Notes under the pieces: generated by a model
The model's database searches: none
What the model saw: the letters and a program-made list of their open reading frames with translations, nothing else
Told to the model about the DNA's origin: nothing
Shown: positions 11,809 to 22,341 of the stretch, in pieces
How the letters are laid out: each line of letters starts with the position of its first letter
How positions within the stretch are numbered: the first letter of the stretch is position 1
Source of the DNA: Heligmosomoides polygyrus polygyrus
Lineage: Eukaryota > Nematoda > Chromadorea > Rhabditida > Heligmosomidae
Assembly (NCBI GenBank): GCA_947396885.1
Contig: OX377201.1
Location: forward strand, 68,546,983-68,610,982
DNA length: 64,000 nt
Direction of reading: 5' to 3'
Program-made: the position numbers and the translations under genes

Positions 11809-13097
11809 CCAGGGAATGCCGTCAGCTTCCCATGGAACTTCGGATTGAGACCTATATCACGTGAAAGAGCTCGAGACGCTGATCACAGATATGTAGACCA
11901 AGTTTGCTAAATGGATCTTCTAAGCGAGTTATAGCCGGCAGAAGCCGCGATATCTTCCATGTGTTAGGCGCGCTCAATCAGCGTTGGGCGCAGTATTGCG
12001 TGGAAATCAGCGGTTCGGCTATCAGCGCCGTCAGCAGCGGCGGCGGCGCAGTGGTGGGGTGCTCGCTCCAAAGGATTGGGTTCATTGGTTCGGTTCCCGC
12101 CGATGACGGGATTTTCGCATTTTGTAATTTATCTTCGACGAGGACCTGTAATCTCATTTTTAGCACATTTTTGAGCGAACGGCTAATGGCGACTTGCATT
12201 TACGTCTATTTGAAGATGGAAACGTGTTTCAGGTAAAATGTTTTTTTCATGACGTGAAGCAAGTCAGAAATTCAAATCAAAACAAAATAAAAAGTAGAAA
12301 TAAAATCAAAAATCAACAAAACTTAATAAACATAATAAATAAAAAGTAAAGGCACTAGTTAAAAGTTCCGACTCTACCGATACGACTTCGGCCGAACGGT
12401 TGTAGCAACGGTATGGGTGGTCTCCGACCGAACCGTGAAAAACGGATGTCAGATTCGTGATCAGCACCCCAAATAACCCCCTAGACGAAGTTTCAACGAA
12501 AAATTTTTTTCGACCGTAGTCGTGTCGGTGGAGTTGGAACTTTTAACTAGTGCCTTTACTTTTTATTTAGTATGTTTATTAAGTTTTGTTGATTTTTGAT
12601 TTTATTTCTACTTTTTATTTTGTTTTGATTTGAATTTCTGACTTGTTTCACATCATGAATAAAACATTTTACCTGAAACACGTTTCCGTCTTCAAATAGA
12701 CGTAAATGCGAGTCGCCATTAGCTGTTCGCTCAAAAATGTGCTAAAAATGAGATTACAGGTCCTCGTCGAAGAGAGATCACAAAATGCAAAAAACCCGTC
12801 ATCGGCGGGAACCGAACGGATGAACCCAATCCTTTGGAGCGAGCACTCTACCACTGCACCGCCGCCGCTGCTGACGGCGCTGATAGCCGAACTGCTGATT
12901 TCCGCGCAATACTGCGTCCAACGCTGATTGAGCGCGCCTAAAACATGGAAGACATCGCGGCTTCCGCCGGCCATAACTCGCTTAGGAGATCCATTTAGCA
13001 AATTTGGTCTACATATCTGTGATCAGCGTCTTGAGCTCTTTCACGTGATATAGGTCTCAATCCGAAGTTCCATGGGAAGCTGACGGCATTCCCTGGT
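11809..13097. repeat. foldback element with a tRNA-like core in each arm
   Basis: Arms of about 590 bp (11809-12395 and 12512-13097) are inverted copies around a ~115-bp spacer. The ends read ACCAGGGAATGCCGTCAGC. Each arm contains a T1 tRNA-like core: GCAGTGGTGGGGTGCTCGC then GGTTCGGTTCC (12087-12097) on the plus strand in the left arm, and the better-kept GCAGTGGTAGAGTGCTCGC on the minus strand in the right arm (about 12800-12860). The spacer holds CAGATTCGTGATCAGCACCCC (12450-12470). No protein is encoded. Confidence 0.75.
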
Positions 13098-13395
13098 CAG
13101 ATCTAACTGATCGGGAGTGGAGATACGCGAGGGGCAGTCGTTCGGTACACCGTGCTGCCCGCCGCACACCTCCCGCCCTGCCCGCGCCGCCCTATGCCCT
13201 ATTTGGGCAAGTTTGCTGTGCGCGAAACCGTCGCTAGTTGGCGTGGCGTCGTCGGGAAACCTAACAGTTGATAGGAGACGATTGGGAGCCGCCGCATCTC
13301 GGGGAACTCTGAAGTCATTTTCCAGTCGGTTCGGTTATGGAGGCAGTTGAGGAAAGGAGAACGTCGCTCTTCTCTCATCGGGCTTATCCGTAATT

Positions 13396-13851
13396 GTGCG
13401 CAAAACCGGCTCACCGTCCTCTCTTTCAAAGGATCAGACAATTTCCCTTGTATTGAAGAACTTTCTAGTGGACGGTCGCGTTGTTGTCATGACATATCTC
13501 GCTAAGATGTTGCTGTACTTGTGGGAAAATGCGGACGACGCCTTAGTACTGAGCAATGTGGCGAGACCTGAAGAAATCCTTGGCGCTGCAGCTGAAAACT
13601 CTTTTCCTCCAAATATGGTGAACAAGATTCTGGCTTTTGTCTCAAAAACGAGATCAGTTCAGGATAGAGCTGCAGGGCCAAGAGAAGTGATTAGAAATGC
13701 GACGCCTCCATGTGAAGGCAGTGACCCGGACATCTTGTCCTCGGCGCGCCCTTCGCTCCGCCCCTTTCTGAGGGCGGTGTATCCAACGACTCTCCGCTCT
13801 GATTGTTGTTTTAAAGTAATGTTTCTTCGTTTCTATGTCGATGACAGTTAG
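13396..13851 (+). CDS. unrecognised open frame (151 codons)
   Basis: This is the longest open frame in the window not explained by a transposon. The middle part (about 13440-13690) has a protein-like composition, hydrophobic then mixed helical, with a segment reading ARPEEILGAAAENSFPPNMV. The last third is arginine/serine-rich and looks random. No family is recognised and no splice sites can be fixed. It could be a host exon fragment or part of an unknown repeat. Confidence 0.25.
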   Translation: MRKTGSPSSLSKDQTISLVLKNFLVDGRVVVMTYLAKMLLYLWENADDALVLSNVARPEEILGAAAENSFPPNMVNKILAFVSKTRSVQDRAAGPREVIRNATPPCEGSDPDILSSARPSLRPFLRAVYPTTLRSDCCFKVMFLRFYVDDS

Positions 13852-13910
13852 GCAGTCCATCTCCTTCTGCAGCGGTCCCGTGTGGAATTTTTTTGTACAA
13901 CATGGTGTTA

Positions 13911-14811
13911 TTAGATTGGTCCAAAAGAAATGCAGGTTTTTTGCCTTATTGGTTTCAACACTATTTTTTAAATGAACAAAGATTTTTTCATAAGATATTA
14001 TATGTTATTGGAAATCCTATTGTATGCGCTTTCTAAATATTTGTATGGGATTCAATTCAAGGCGCTTATTTACAAAATAATTAGGTTTTTATTTCAAGAT
14101 GTATAAACGCAATTTTCGTCGAATTTACTTCCACGACTTGGAAATGGATGGGATTTCCACTCAGACCGCTCAAAATATAAACGAAGCATGGGGACAGAAA
14201 GTTATCAACAGATGCACAGTGGGAAATGGTTCCGAAATTTCGTACCGGCAACACCAGCCTCGAAGACGAACCACATGGCAGCCGTTTATGATCTATTGAA
14301 GGTGTCAGTCAAAGCTGTTTGGCGCAAAACTACGCTAGATATTGCCGAGGACCTCGACTCGACCACAATAGAGTCGCTCACCACTTGAAGTGAATTGGGA
14401 AGACCAAGAGGCTGAATTGACCCTAAATCAGAAAAGTCGTCGTTTTGAGACATCGTCGGCCCATTTTTCCGCAGTGCCAACGATCCGTTTCTCCAACGGA
14501 TTGTGACTTGCGATGAGAAATGGACACCTTGTGATAAGAGGCGCGTTAGCCTAGTGGCTGAAAAAGAAGTTTCCCGACATCAGCCAAAGCCGGAAATTTT
14601 TACGAAAATCTCGTTTAGACATCTGAAAAGAAAAGCCAGAATATTTTTTAAATAAACGACTTAAATCAACTCCCATATGCATACTTAGAAAGCGCATATA
14701 ATAGCCTTTCCAACAATGTATAACACTTTCTACAAAAGTCTTATTTTATTTTTAAAAAATAGTGTTGAAACCAATAAAACAAAACCTGCATTTCTTTTGC
14801 ACCTAACTTAA
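13911..14811 (+). mobile_element. mariner, C-terminally deleted
   Basis: Inverted termini share CAAAAGAAATGCAGGTTTT and TTTCAACACTATTTTTTAAA. The element is flanked by TA (13909-13910 and 14812-14813). At ~0.9 kb it is shorter than a complete 1.3-kb mariner, and only the N-terminal part of the transposase is left. Confidence 0.75.
14099..14640 (+). pseudogene. mariner transposase, N-terminal part (frameshifted)
   Basis: From the ATG at 14099 the frame reads MYKRNFRRIYFHDLEMDG and INEAWGQKV, the start of a mariner helix-turn-helix domain. After a frameshift near 14190, KWFRNF and later LLKVSVKAVWRKTTLDIAED continue the second helix-turn-helix. Around 14490-14520 IVTCDEKWT matches the mariner motif carrying the first catalytic aspartate. 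The remaining catalytic half is absent. Confidence 0.75.
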
Positions 14812-15340
14812 TAGAAGGGTTGAGAACCCTCCGTTCTGAGAACAAGGCTTCTCGTCGTCAAAATCGATCAGAGGCTCAATACCTATACGGAATGTCAAAT
14901 TTTGCTTAAGGTCGACTGCTCGAAGATGGGGAATGGAGGCGCCTGCAGTCAGTTTGGGGCTAGAGTGCAGTGGAGGACCGTGCTGTGGGGCATCAGGAGG
15001 GTTGTCGGAGGACCTAGCGAACGAAGACACTGATCAGCACAAACATCAACATTACTGAACGGTCTGGAAATGCCGATGTTGAGCGGAGTGGGGGTGTGGA
15101 TGGCTTCGTAACGCAAGACTACTTACTTGATCTTAGGGAAGGTAGAGCAAGGTTGGAACATAATAAGGTTCTCAAATATTGCCTTCTATACTGCTAGGGA
15201 GTGAAGAAGGCTGTATTAGTGGAGCAACCAGCTTTAGGTGATTGTCATTAGTTTAGCGATACTCCAATATTGCGAGCAAGTGCGTGACTGAGCACTTGTA
15301 CTATTTAGAATACGGTACCGCTTTGTTCAGTCCTAATGTA
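14812..15340. other. no recognisable feature
   Basis: No coding motif, inverted repeat or tandem repeat is seen between the two mariner-type elements. Confidence 0.4.
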
Positions 15341-16409
15341 TTAGGTGGTCCCATAAGTCCCCGCCGTTTTTTTTCAACGATTCACTGCAGATTTCGCCGC
15401 CGGTCTCCTGCATAGCGCTGCATAGCTTTCGAAAGAAAATGACTTGCTCTATCAGAACATGTATTGCATTTCTTTCTTCATCATGAATTTTGTCAATTTT
15501 TAGGTCGTTGAAGTGAAAAGTGAAAAAGTGAAAAAGTAGCCATTTGCGCACTTGTTCTCTCCGCTTAGGTTTGTAATTTTTTGCGTAGTTTTTTATAGCA
15601 CATGGAAGACAATGATCTGTACTACAAGAATTTGTGTTGGTCCTATTTTCTCACTAGCCATTTATTGATTTTTAGTCCATCAAATTGGGAATTCCGACTT
15701 TTCCGTCCGAATTTTTACCAAAATTCCGGTTCTGTGGTTGGAGTTTTTTGCTTAGTGTCATATGTCGTTTGGAAGAGGATGTCTTGCTCAGTAAGAATTT
15801 GCGTCGCGTTTATTGGCTCACGCTGATTTCTGTCGAATATCAACAACGGAAGAAGGAGAAGGAGTTGTTGGTGAAGACGATTTATCTCTTTTTGGCATTT
15901 TGTTGATATTCAATAGAAATCAATAAACGCAACACATATTCTTATAGAGTAAGACATTCTCTTTCGAATGACGTGTAACACCAACCCAAAAAGTCCAACC
16001 ACAGAGCAGGAGCTGTCGGCAAAAATAACCATCCTCCTTCGGACGTCCCAATTTGATGACCTAAAAGTCAATAAAGGACGAATGAGCCAAAAGCACTAAC
16101 ACATATTCTTGTAGTACAGAACATTGTCTTCCAAATGCTCGAAAAAACTGCGCAAAACATTACAAACGAAAAAAATAAAAATTAGAAGTGGAGAGAACAA
16201 GTGCGCAAATGGCTACTTTTTCACTTTTTCACTTTTCACTTCAACGACCTAAACTTTGACAAAATTCATGATCAGAAAAGAAATGCAATACATGTTCTGA
16301 TAGAGCAAGTCATTTTCTTTCGAAAGCTATGCAGCGCTATGCAGGAGACCGGCGGCGAAATCTGCAGTGAATCGTTGAAGAAAACGGCGAAGACTTATGG
16401 GACAACTAA
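15341..16409. mobile_element. mariner-ended foldback element without transposase
   Basis: The ends are TTAGGTGGTCCCATAAGTCC on the left and the matching inverse of TTAGTTGTCCCATAAGTC on the right, each next to TA (15339-15340, 16410-16411). Arms of over 300 bp (15341-15680 and 16060-16409) are inverted copies, and the middle contains further imperfect inverted segments. The ORF MRKWLLFHFFTFHFNDL appears in both arms only because the arms are duplicated. No transposase motif is present. Confidence 0.7.
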
Positions 16410-17377
16410 TATTACAAAAGAGAAGTAGCTAGACCTGAAATGGTGCAGAACAGCACCATTGGGAAACTTTGGATAAGAGTTAACGGATATAATTCTAACA
16501 TCATACCATGGCACTTTCGGTATCACCCAGGAAGATGGTCTTCAAGTTACGTACTATTGCGTATAATAGAAGGAAATTTGATCTAGTCACGATTTACAGG
16601 TTAATAAATGCTCTCTCTAGTTCTATTTGGTCTCCTCTTCTCATAAAATAGGTGCTCAGCGGGAAATTCAAATTCCCAGTACCAAACACCCAAAGGCAAT
16701 TTAACAGACGGGTATCTCCGGAAAACTTTGTAGTTTGCTGCTGTTTTTGAGGTATTGCGTTGTTGTGCAAGCCACAAATCACTTGTCTAGTCACCTGTTG
16801 TCTTGTGTTTGAATCATAATTGGACCTATTTCGCCTGTCCGCGTATAGAAATAAATTAATTAACAAATATTGAATACGCTTCCGTAACCCTGAAAGTGTG
16901 GTATCGAAAACAGTTCTTACTGGAATAAACATTGCTTTCAAAAATGATCATTATGGCACACTCGAAACAACCACGTATTCGAAATTCGAATATTGCGACC
17001 CCTCGAGTAATCGAAATCAAATGATTGTTCGAGTTTTCGACCCCTCAATATTCAAATAATCGAATGAGAATTCGAATAATTATTCTATTTCGATTATTCA
17101 AGCCAAGTATACTAAACAGCTTCGTACCTGTGAATTTTGCGCAGTAGAAAAGTAAGGCGCCTTTTTCAAAAGTGATCTGATGTAACGACGACGAGGGTGG
17201 TCTACCAGCCGCTCGGTTTCTTCCATAGGGTTATTTGGGTTACTTCACTCCCCTTTCGTTTCACCTTTTTCAACGTTGTTAAACGAGCAAGTTCTCATCC
17301 CAGTCCTTCCCAGGCTGAAGAAGGCTGTTTGCGCCTAAACTCTGCCCTGAAAGAGTATTTTGGTAGCACTTCTCTAA
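16410..17377. other. intergenic; AT-rich with ATTCGA-type repeats
   Basis: No gene is recognised. From 16975 to 17105 the sequence is dominated by GAATTCGAATA/TCGAAT-type units, also seen near 4430-4700, 33490-33650 and 54530-54620. Confidence 0.4.
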
Positions 17378-17707
17378 CAAGGGAGGTCAATGAATGTCCC
17401 GTGGCAATTTTCAAAGTGACCTATTGAGTGTTGTAGGCGGCTGTTTGAGAAGCACCGTAGTAGTTTTCAAATTTCCCGCGGACTCTAGATAGGTCAATAA
17501 TTGCTAAGAACCGTATCACTTCAGTACGGGCGGCTAAAGCAAAATAAACGTCTGGAACTGCCATGTCGTGATTAGAATCTATCCAGCAAAAGGTTTGGGG
17601 CTGCAGCAGTAGCGGAACTACAGCGATCTCACAATTTGCTTGTTAGCGATAAAGTAATCAAAGCGGAGCATTAAGTTGCGCCGCTCACAAGCCAGTTTTC
17701 AGCTGCT

Positions 17708-17780
17708 TACTGGATGGCCGAGTGGGTGTAGTGGAGGATTTGCGGGAAGAGGGTCAAGGGTTCGGATCCGGGGTTGGGGT
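17708..17780 (+). other. tRNA-like sequence, left arm
   Basis: TGGCCGAGTGG (17715-17725) is a canonical Leu/Ser-type A box. GGTTCGGATCC (17759-17769) is a near-canonical B box at tRNA-like spacing. The right-arm copy is at 21640-21700 on the minus strand. Flanking stems do not form a clear cloverleaf. Confidence 0.6.
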
Positions 17781-18775
17781 TCTGCATTTCTGGGCTTGCT
17801 CACTGCTCTTTTGCCTATGTAGAGTGTTTCTTGAAGACCGCAGTGTACCATACTGACGTATAAACCCGTACGATACAACGATGCTGCCCGATTTCCCTCA
17901 TCACTCTCTGCTAATCGAGCCTCGAATCGAAGGGAGACTTGTACTCCCACGACTCTGGAGATTGGAAGCGATTTTCGCCCATACTTCGTCTTGTAGGCTA
18001 ATTGAGGCGCTGATCACAAATCTGACAAACGATTTCACGTGATGGCGTGATCTCGCATCTTCATGCGTGATCAAGGTTATCAATGTCAGTACATGGAATC
18101 TCCTTCTTGATGTAATATGATCAAACTTATTTTCTATTCTTCTACTTTAAGATGGAAAGTAGTGCACGAAAAATAGAAATTAGAGAAAGGAATGGCAGAT
18201 TCGTGGTCAGCAGCTTAAATAGTTTCCATAGGCGAGGAAGGGGGAAATCAGTGATCATGACCCGGCATCCTTACTCGCGACACCCACAGTAACCTACCCT
18301 GGTCGTCCGAATTTTCAAAAATGGATACCGTATTCGTACTCAGCATCCAAAATAACAGTACTGGGCGATGTTTGGGCGACAAAAATTTTCCGACCCCTCT
18401 CCGATTTTTGGAGTCACGATAGCACAACACCGTCTGTTATTCTGTCTCCAACCCTTTACTTGCGCATATTTACCGTCACCTATTGTACCGTTACACTAAG
18501 AGTGTTTGCCAAATTCGTGAACACCACCCCAATCAACAATCAAGACAAAGTTTGACGGAATTTTATTCTCTACCTACAAGGTCATGAGGCTTACCACAAG
18601 TACCTACATCTGCAATGTGCCCCCCAACCTAGTATGGAAGAGTGGCCGAGGAAAAATAGGCTGCAATAAGACCAACGGGATCAAGAGTGGAACATTTTGA
18701 AAGAGATGGTAGAATTAATAAAATTTACAAGAAAAGCGTTCTCCATAGAGACCCGAAGACTGTTTTGCACATCCA

Positions 18776-18945
18776 GGGGCTGGATTCATGAACGACTTAT
18801 GTAACTTTAACCGAGAATTGTAAGCGAAAAGCTCAGATAACGCGGCTTATCAAGCGATATGGTGAGCGATAAGCCGCGTTATCTGAGCTTTTCGCTCACA
18901 AGTCTCCGTTAAAGTTACGTAAGTCACTGATGAATCCGATCCCAG
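18776..18945. repeat. foldback MITE with a perfect 29-bp stem
   Basis: Outer ends are imperfect inverse copies (GGATTCATGAACGACTTA / the reverse of AAGTCACTGATGAATCC). The inner arms 18823-18851 and 18868-18896 are exact 29-bp reverse complements around a 16-nt loop. Relatives are at 39767-39936, 54998-55133 and, in part, 22640-22745. Confidence 0.75.
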
Positions 18946-19234
18946 GAGATGGAATAAAGCAGCACATCTCGATCATGTTCGTAAATGAGGTCAAAATGAG
19001 AAACATTTTCAAAAAAAGCAGAGAACATTACGAAAGAATCAGAGTGTTGTAGCAACTAATAAGAGCTTCCCCAGCGAGACAAGCACGGTTTTTTGGGAAC
19101 ACGACGTAGCTCTATGCAACAGAAACCAGACTTTTTCACATCCGATAAGAGTTCAAAGAAGAGTTAGAAAATGAAAACGTTGTCTGGCTGAGGTCAAAAC
19201 GCATTCTACATTTACAAAAACGGAAGGAAATCCG

Positions 19235-19330
19235 CGAACCCCTGTCCCGGACTCGAACCCTATATCCATTTCCTGTAAATCTGCATCGCTATCCACACGC
19301 CCTCCCAGTCTCTGCCCAGCCTGCAATGAA
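19235..19330 (-). other. tRNA-like sequence, central
   Basis: On the minus strand GGCGTGTGGATAGCG (A-box-like, 19288-19302) is followed by GGGTTCGAGTCC, a perfect B box (19248-19259). It differs from the arm tRNA-like sequences, so the element carries two tRNA-derived types. No complete cloverleaf is visible. Confidence 0.5.
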
Positions 19331-19999
19331 TGGTTCAGTTGAATGTACTCTCCAGCCTCCTTGAGGAAACTTGACAAACTGCCAGATTTCTAACATATAA
19401 CTAGAATTAAAGCTTCACAGCTCCACAGCACAGGTTAATTTCTGAGCATTAGTCATTCAAGATTGTGCATACTACCGCGACTCCCAAAAGTCGAGGAGAG
19501 GTCTAGAAAAAATTTCGCCCAAACATCGCCCGGTACCATTATGTATTTTGGATGCTGAGAACGAATATGGTATTCATTTTTGAAAATTCGGCTGACCAGT
19601 GTAGGTCACTGTGGGTGTCGTAAGTAAGGTTGACGGGCTCATGGTCATGATTTCCCCATTCCTCGCCTATGGAAACTGTTTAAGCTGTTGACCAATTTTC
19701 GTGCATTACTTTCCATCTCAAAGTAGAAAATTGGAAATCAAGCCTGAACACATAGCTGAAGAAAGAGATTCTACGTACTGACATTGATAACCTTGATCAC
19801 TTATGAAAATGCGGAACTACGCGATCACGTGAAAACGTTTATTAGATTTGCGATCAGCGCCTCACTTAGCCTACAAGACGAAGTATGAGCGAAAATCGTT
19901 TTCGATCTCCAGAGTCGTGGGAGTACAAGTCTCTACAGCTTCGATTAGCAGAGAGTGGTTAGGAAAACAGGCAGTATCGTTGTATCGTACGGGGTAAAA

Positions 20000-21555
20000 T
20001 CCTACTATATATAAGCGAGAACGATCGTTTGTCTGTCTGTTTATGAGCACGGGAGTGCTAGAGGAGTGTGTTGGGGAAGTGTGTGGATGGGGAATTGTAG
20101 TTGTGTGGTGTCATTTACGTCATGTTGAGAGGGGTCAGAAGACGTGTCGCCCATGTCACGCAAAGGGCGTCCGAGTTCCGAATTCAGACGACGTGTCACT
20201 GATGTCGCGTAATGGGTGTCTGGAATAAAAAGACGTGTAACTGATGTCACTCAAAACAACGTACGCAAAGGACGTACGACTTGAGAAGACATGCCACTGA
20301 CCTCCTTCATCAGGTGCATGGGTTGAGAAGAGGTGTCATCAATGACGCGAAAGGCCTGTCCGGATTCAGACGACGTGTCACCGATGTCGTGCCAGAGGTT
20401 CCGAATGCGCACTACGTGTCAACGATGTCGCGCAAAGCATGTCCAGCTTGAGAACTCATGTCACCAACGTCGTTCATCAGGTGCCTGGGTTCACAAGAGG
20501 TGTCATCGATGTCGCTATAGGGCTGTCCGGATTCAGACGACGTGTTGCCAGTGAAGGTGGGACCAGTCATGGGGGAGTGGTAAAGGATGGTGGTCCAGTA
20601 AGGAGGGACTGGTAAAGGGTTGGCCAATAAAGAGGGACCAATAAAGGGGATATCAGTGAAAATGGGACCAGTAATGGGAACCGGTGATGATGGAACCAGA
20701 GCCTGGATTCATCAAGCAATGGGTATAGGTAGAGATACCGTAAGGGAATAGTACCCACCACCAGCGGTGGATAGTGAGCACGATCCGTATTCTTGAATGG
20801 AATCAAGGGTAAGGTACAACTAGGCGTCTCGCGAAAACAGTTGATCTCACCGGAGCACCATTTTCAGTGGAGCGCGAACGAGTCGGGGCATATGGATGTA
20901 CCCAAGACGATTGTAGGGTTTTCTCTACCCACTGATATACCCATGACTTTGCGGGTAAGATTTATTATGAATCGTGGGTATGTCCACCCCTATACCCAGC
21001 ATCCTGGGTATCGCGTTGATGAATCCAGGCCAAGTAATGGGGACCGGTGAAGGATAGGGAGGCCAGTGAAGAGAGGGACCAGTAAATCGAGGTCCAGTGA
21101 AGGTGAGAGCAGTACGACGAGGGGGGGGGGACCAGTGAAGGGTGAGACCGATGAAGGAGGGGTTCCAGTGAAGATGGTGGGGGAGGACCTGTAAAGGGTT
21201 CACCAATAAAGGGGAACCAGTGAAGGTGGGACCAGTAATGTAGAGTGGTGAAGGAGGTGTTGCCCCAGTGAAGGAGACCAATAAAGGGAACACCGGTTAA
21301 GGAGGTTCAGTAAAGGGGCCAGTAATAGAACCATTAAAGGGACAATAATTAATAAATAGAACGAGTACTTAGGAGAATGAATCGAGTACGTGCAAGAGAG
21401 GGTGAGAGCAGTTTTTAAGATTTTGCCCTACTATATTCCGCTATACCGTTCTATATAGCAATTATAAAGCAAATATAAAGCATAGAAAATATATATAGTT
21501 ACTGTAATAAATAAGAGAAGGCCTAAAGAGGACAAGAAGACGGTCGGGAAGGTTC
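20000..21555 (+). mobile_element. Helitron-family element, copy 1 (3' end missing)
   Basis: It begins TCCTACTATATATAAGCG directly after an A (19999), as Helitrons do. Internal sequence is minisatellite-like: units with GACGTGTCACTGATGTCGCG (20090-20560) and then G-rich GGGACCAGTGAAGG-type units (20560-21330). Near 21525-21555 it has the AGGCCTAAAGA..CGGTCGGG block found close to the 3' end in copies at 43039, 40490 and 56118. The terminal hairpin is absent and the host arm sequence resumes with TAAGTCAGTATGG. No Rep/helicase is encoded, so it is non-autonomous. Confidence 0.65.
20699..21036. repeat. imperfect foldback inside the Helitron
   Basis: GCCTGGATTCATCAA (left) and TTGATGAATCCAGGC (right) are inverse ends. 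Inner parts (GGGTATAGGTAGA / TCTACCCACTGATATACCC) pair only partly. The ends resemble those of the GATTCATCAACGACTTA foldback MITE family. Confidence 0.5.
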
Positions 21556-21639
21556 TAAGTCAGTATGGTACACTGCGGTGTTCAAAATACACTCCACATG
21601 GGCAAAAGAGCAGTGAGTAAGCCCAGCAATGCAGAACCC

Positions 21640-21700
21640 TAATTTCCGGACCCGAACCCTTGACCCTCTTCCCGCCACCACACCCACTCGGCCATCCATT
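21640..21700 (-). other. tRNA-like sequence, right arm
   Basis: This is the inverse copy of 17708-17780. On the minus strand TGGCCGAGTGG (21684-21694) and GGTTCGGGTCC (21648-21658) are A and B boxes. Both boxes survive in both arms. Confidence 0.6.
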
Positions 21701-22065
21701 AGCTCCTACCTGGCCCGTGAGCGGCGCAACTCAATGTTCCGCTTTGGTTACTCCATCGCTAGCAAGCAAATTGTGAGTTCGCTGTAATCCCGATACTGTT
21801 GCAGCCCCAAACCTTTTGTAGGATAGATGCTAACCGCGACATGGTAGTTCCAGACGTCTGTTTCGCCTTATAGGTCCGCATTGAAGTGATACGGTTTTTT
21901 GCAATTTTTGACCTACCCAGATGTCCGCAGGAAATTTGAAAGCCACTACGGTGCTTCTCAGACAACCGCCTACAACCCTCAATAGATCACTTTGAAAATT
22001 GCCCCGGAAAGTTTATTGACCTCCCTTGTAAGTCGACTGCATTCATTACTCAGTAACAGTCGAAA

Positions 22066-22341
22066 GTGAAATACGTCCAAATGGAGTCTATATCTGTGCA
22101 GGACAATTCTTTTCATCTGAATCCAATGAAACGGGACGGATTGCTTAAAATTGCAGAAAGTTGCTCGCGTATTTATACGTGGTGCATCTCGAAAATGCCT
22201 GACATCGCCAGCCAGCAGGATCAGATCATCGGCGACCATCAGGAATTAAAGAAAGCACGTGGACTGAAAAAACGCCTCGAAGAAAAAGTGTCGAGAACCG
22301 GTCTAACGGATTTGCATCGAGGGAGCTGGTCAGAAGGGTGA
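22066..22341 (+). CDS. unrecognised open frame (91 codons)
   Basis: The frame encodes a hydrophilic, probably helical peptide; the second half (HQELKKARGLKKRLEEK) could form a short coiled coil. No family is recognised. It begins just outside the right end of the large inverted-repeat element, so it is not part of its arms. It may be a host exon fragment or chance. Confidence 0.2.
   Translation: MKYVQMESISVQDNSFHLNPMKRDGLLKIAESCSRIYTWCISKMPDIASQQDQIIGDHQELKKARGLKKRLEEKVSRTGLTDLHRGSWSEG

Larger units (their letters stand above)
17378..22028. mobile_element. large inverted-repeat element with tRNA-like cores
   Basis: Left arm 17378-18415 and right arm 19488-22028 are inverted copies (about 1 kb once the Helitron in the right arm is removed). 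The ends start CAAGGGAGGTCAAT and are flanked by TAA on both sides (17375-17377, 22029-22031). A tRNA-like sequence with TGGCCGAGTGG and GGTTCGGATCC lies in each arm. The centre carries a separate foldback MITE (18776-18945) and another tRNA-like segment (19235-19330). No transposase is seen, so the mobilising enzyme is unknown; a TAA duplication would suit a PIF/Harbinger-type enzyme. Confidence 0.65.

Noticed and set aside
17708..17780. Functional tRNA-Leu/Ser gene
   Set aside because: A and B boxes are good, but acceptor and anticodon stems do not pair and an inverted copy exists in the same element.
20090..21330. Regularly spaced repeats resembling a CRISPR array
   Set aside because: Units are degenerate and directly adjoining, without constant repeats and unique spacers. 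They sit inside a Helitron in a eukaryotic genome.
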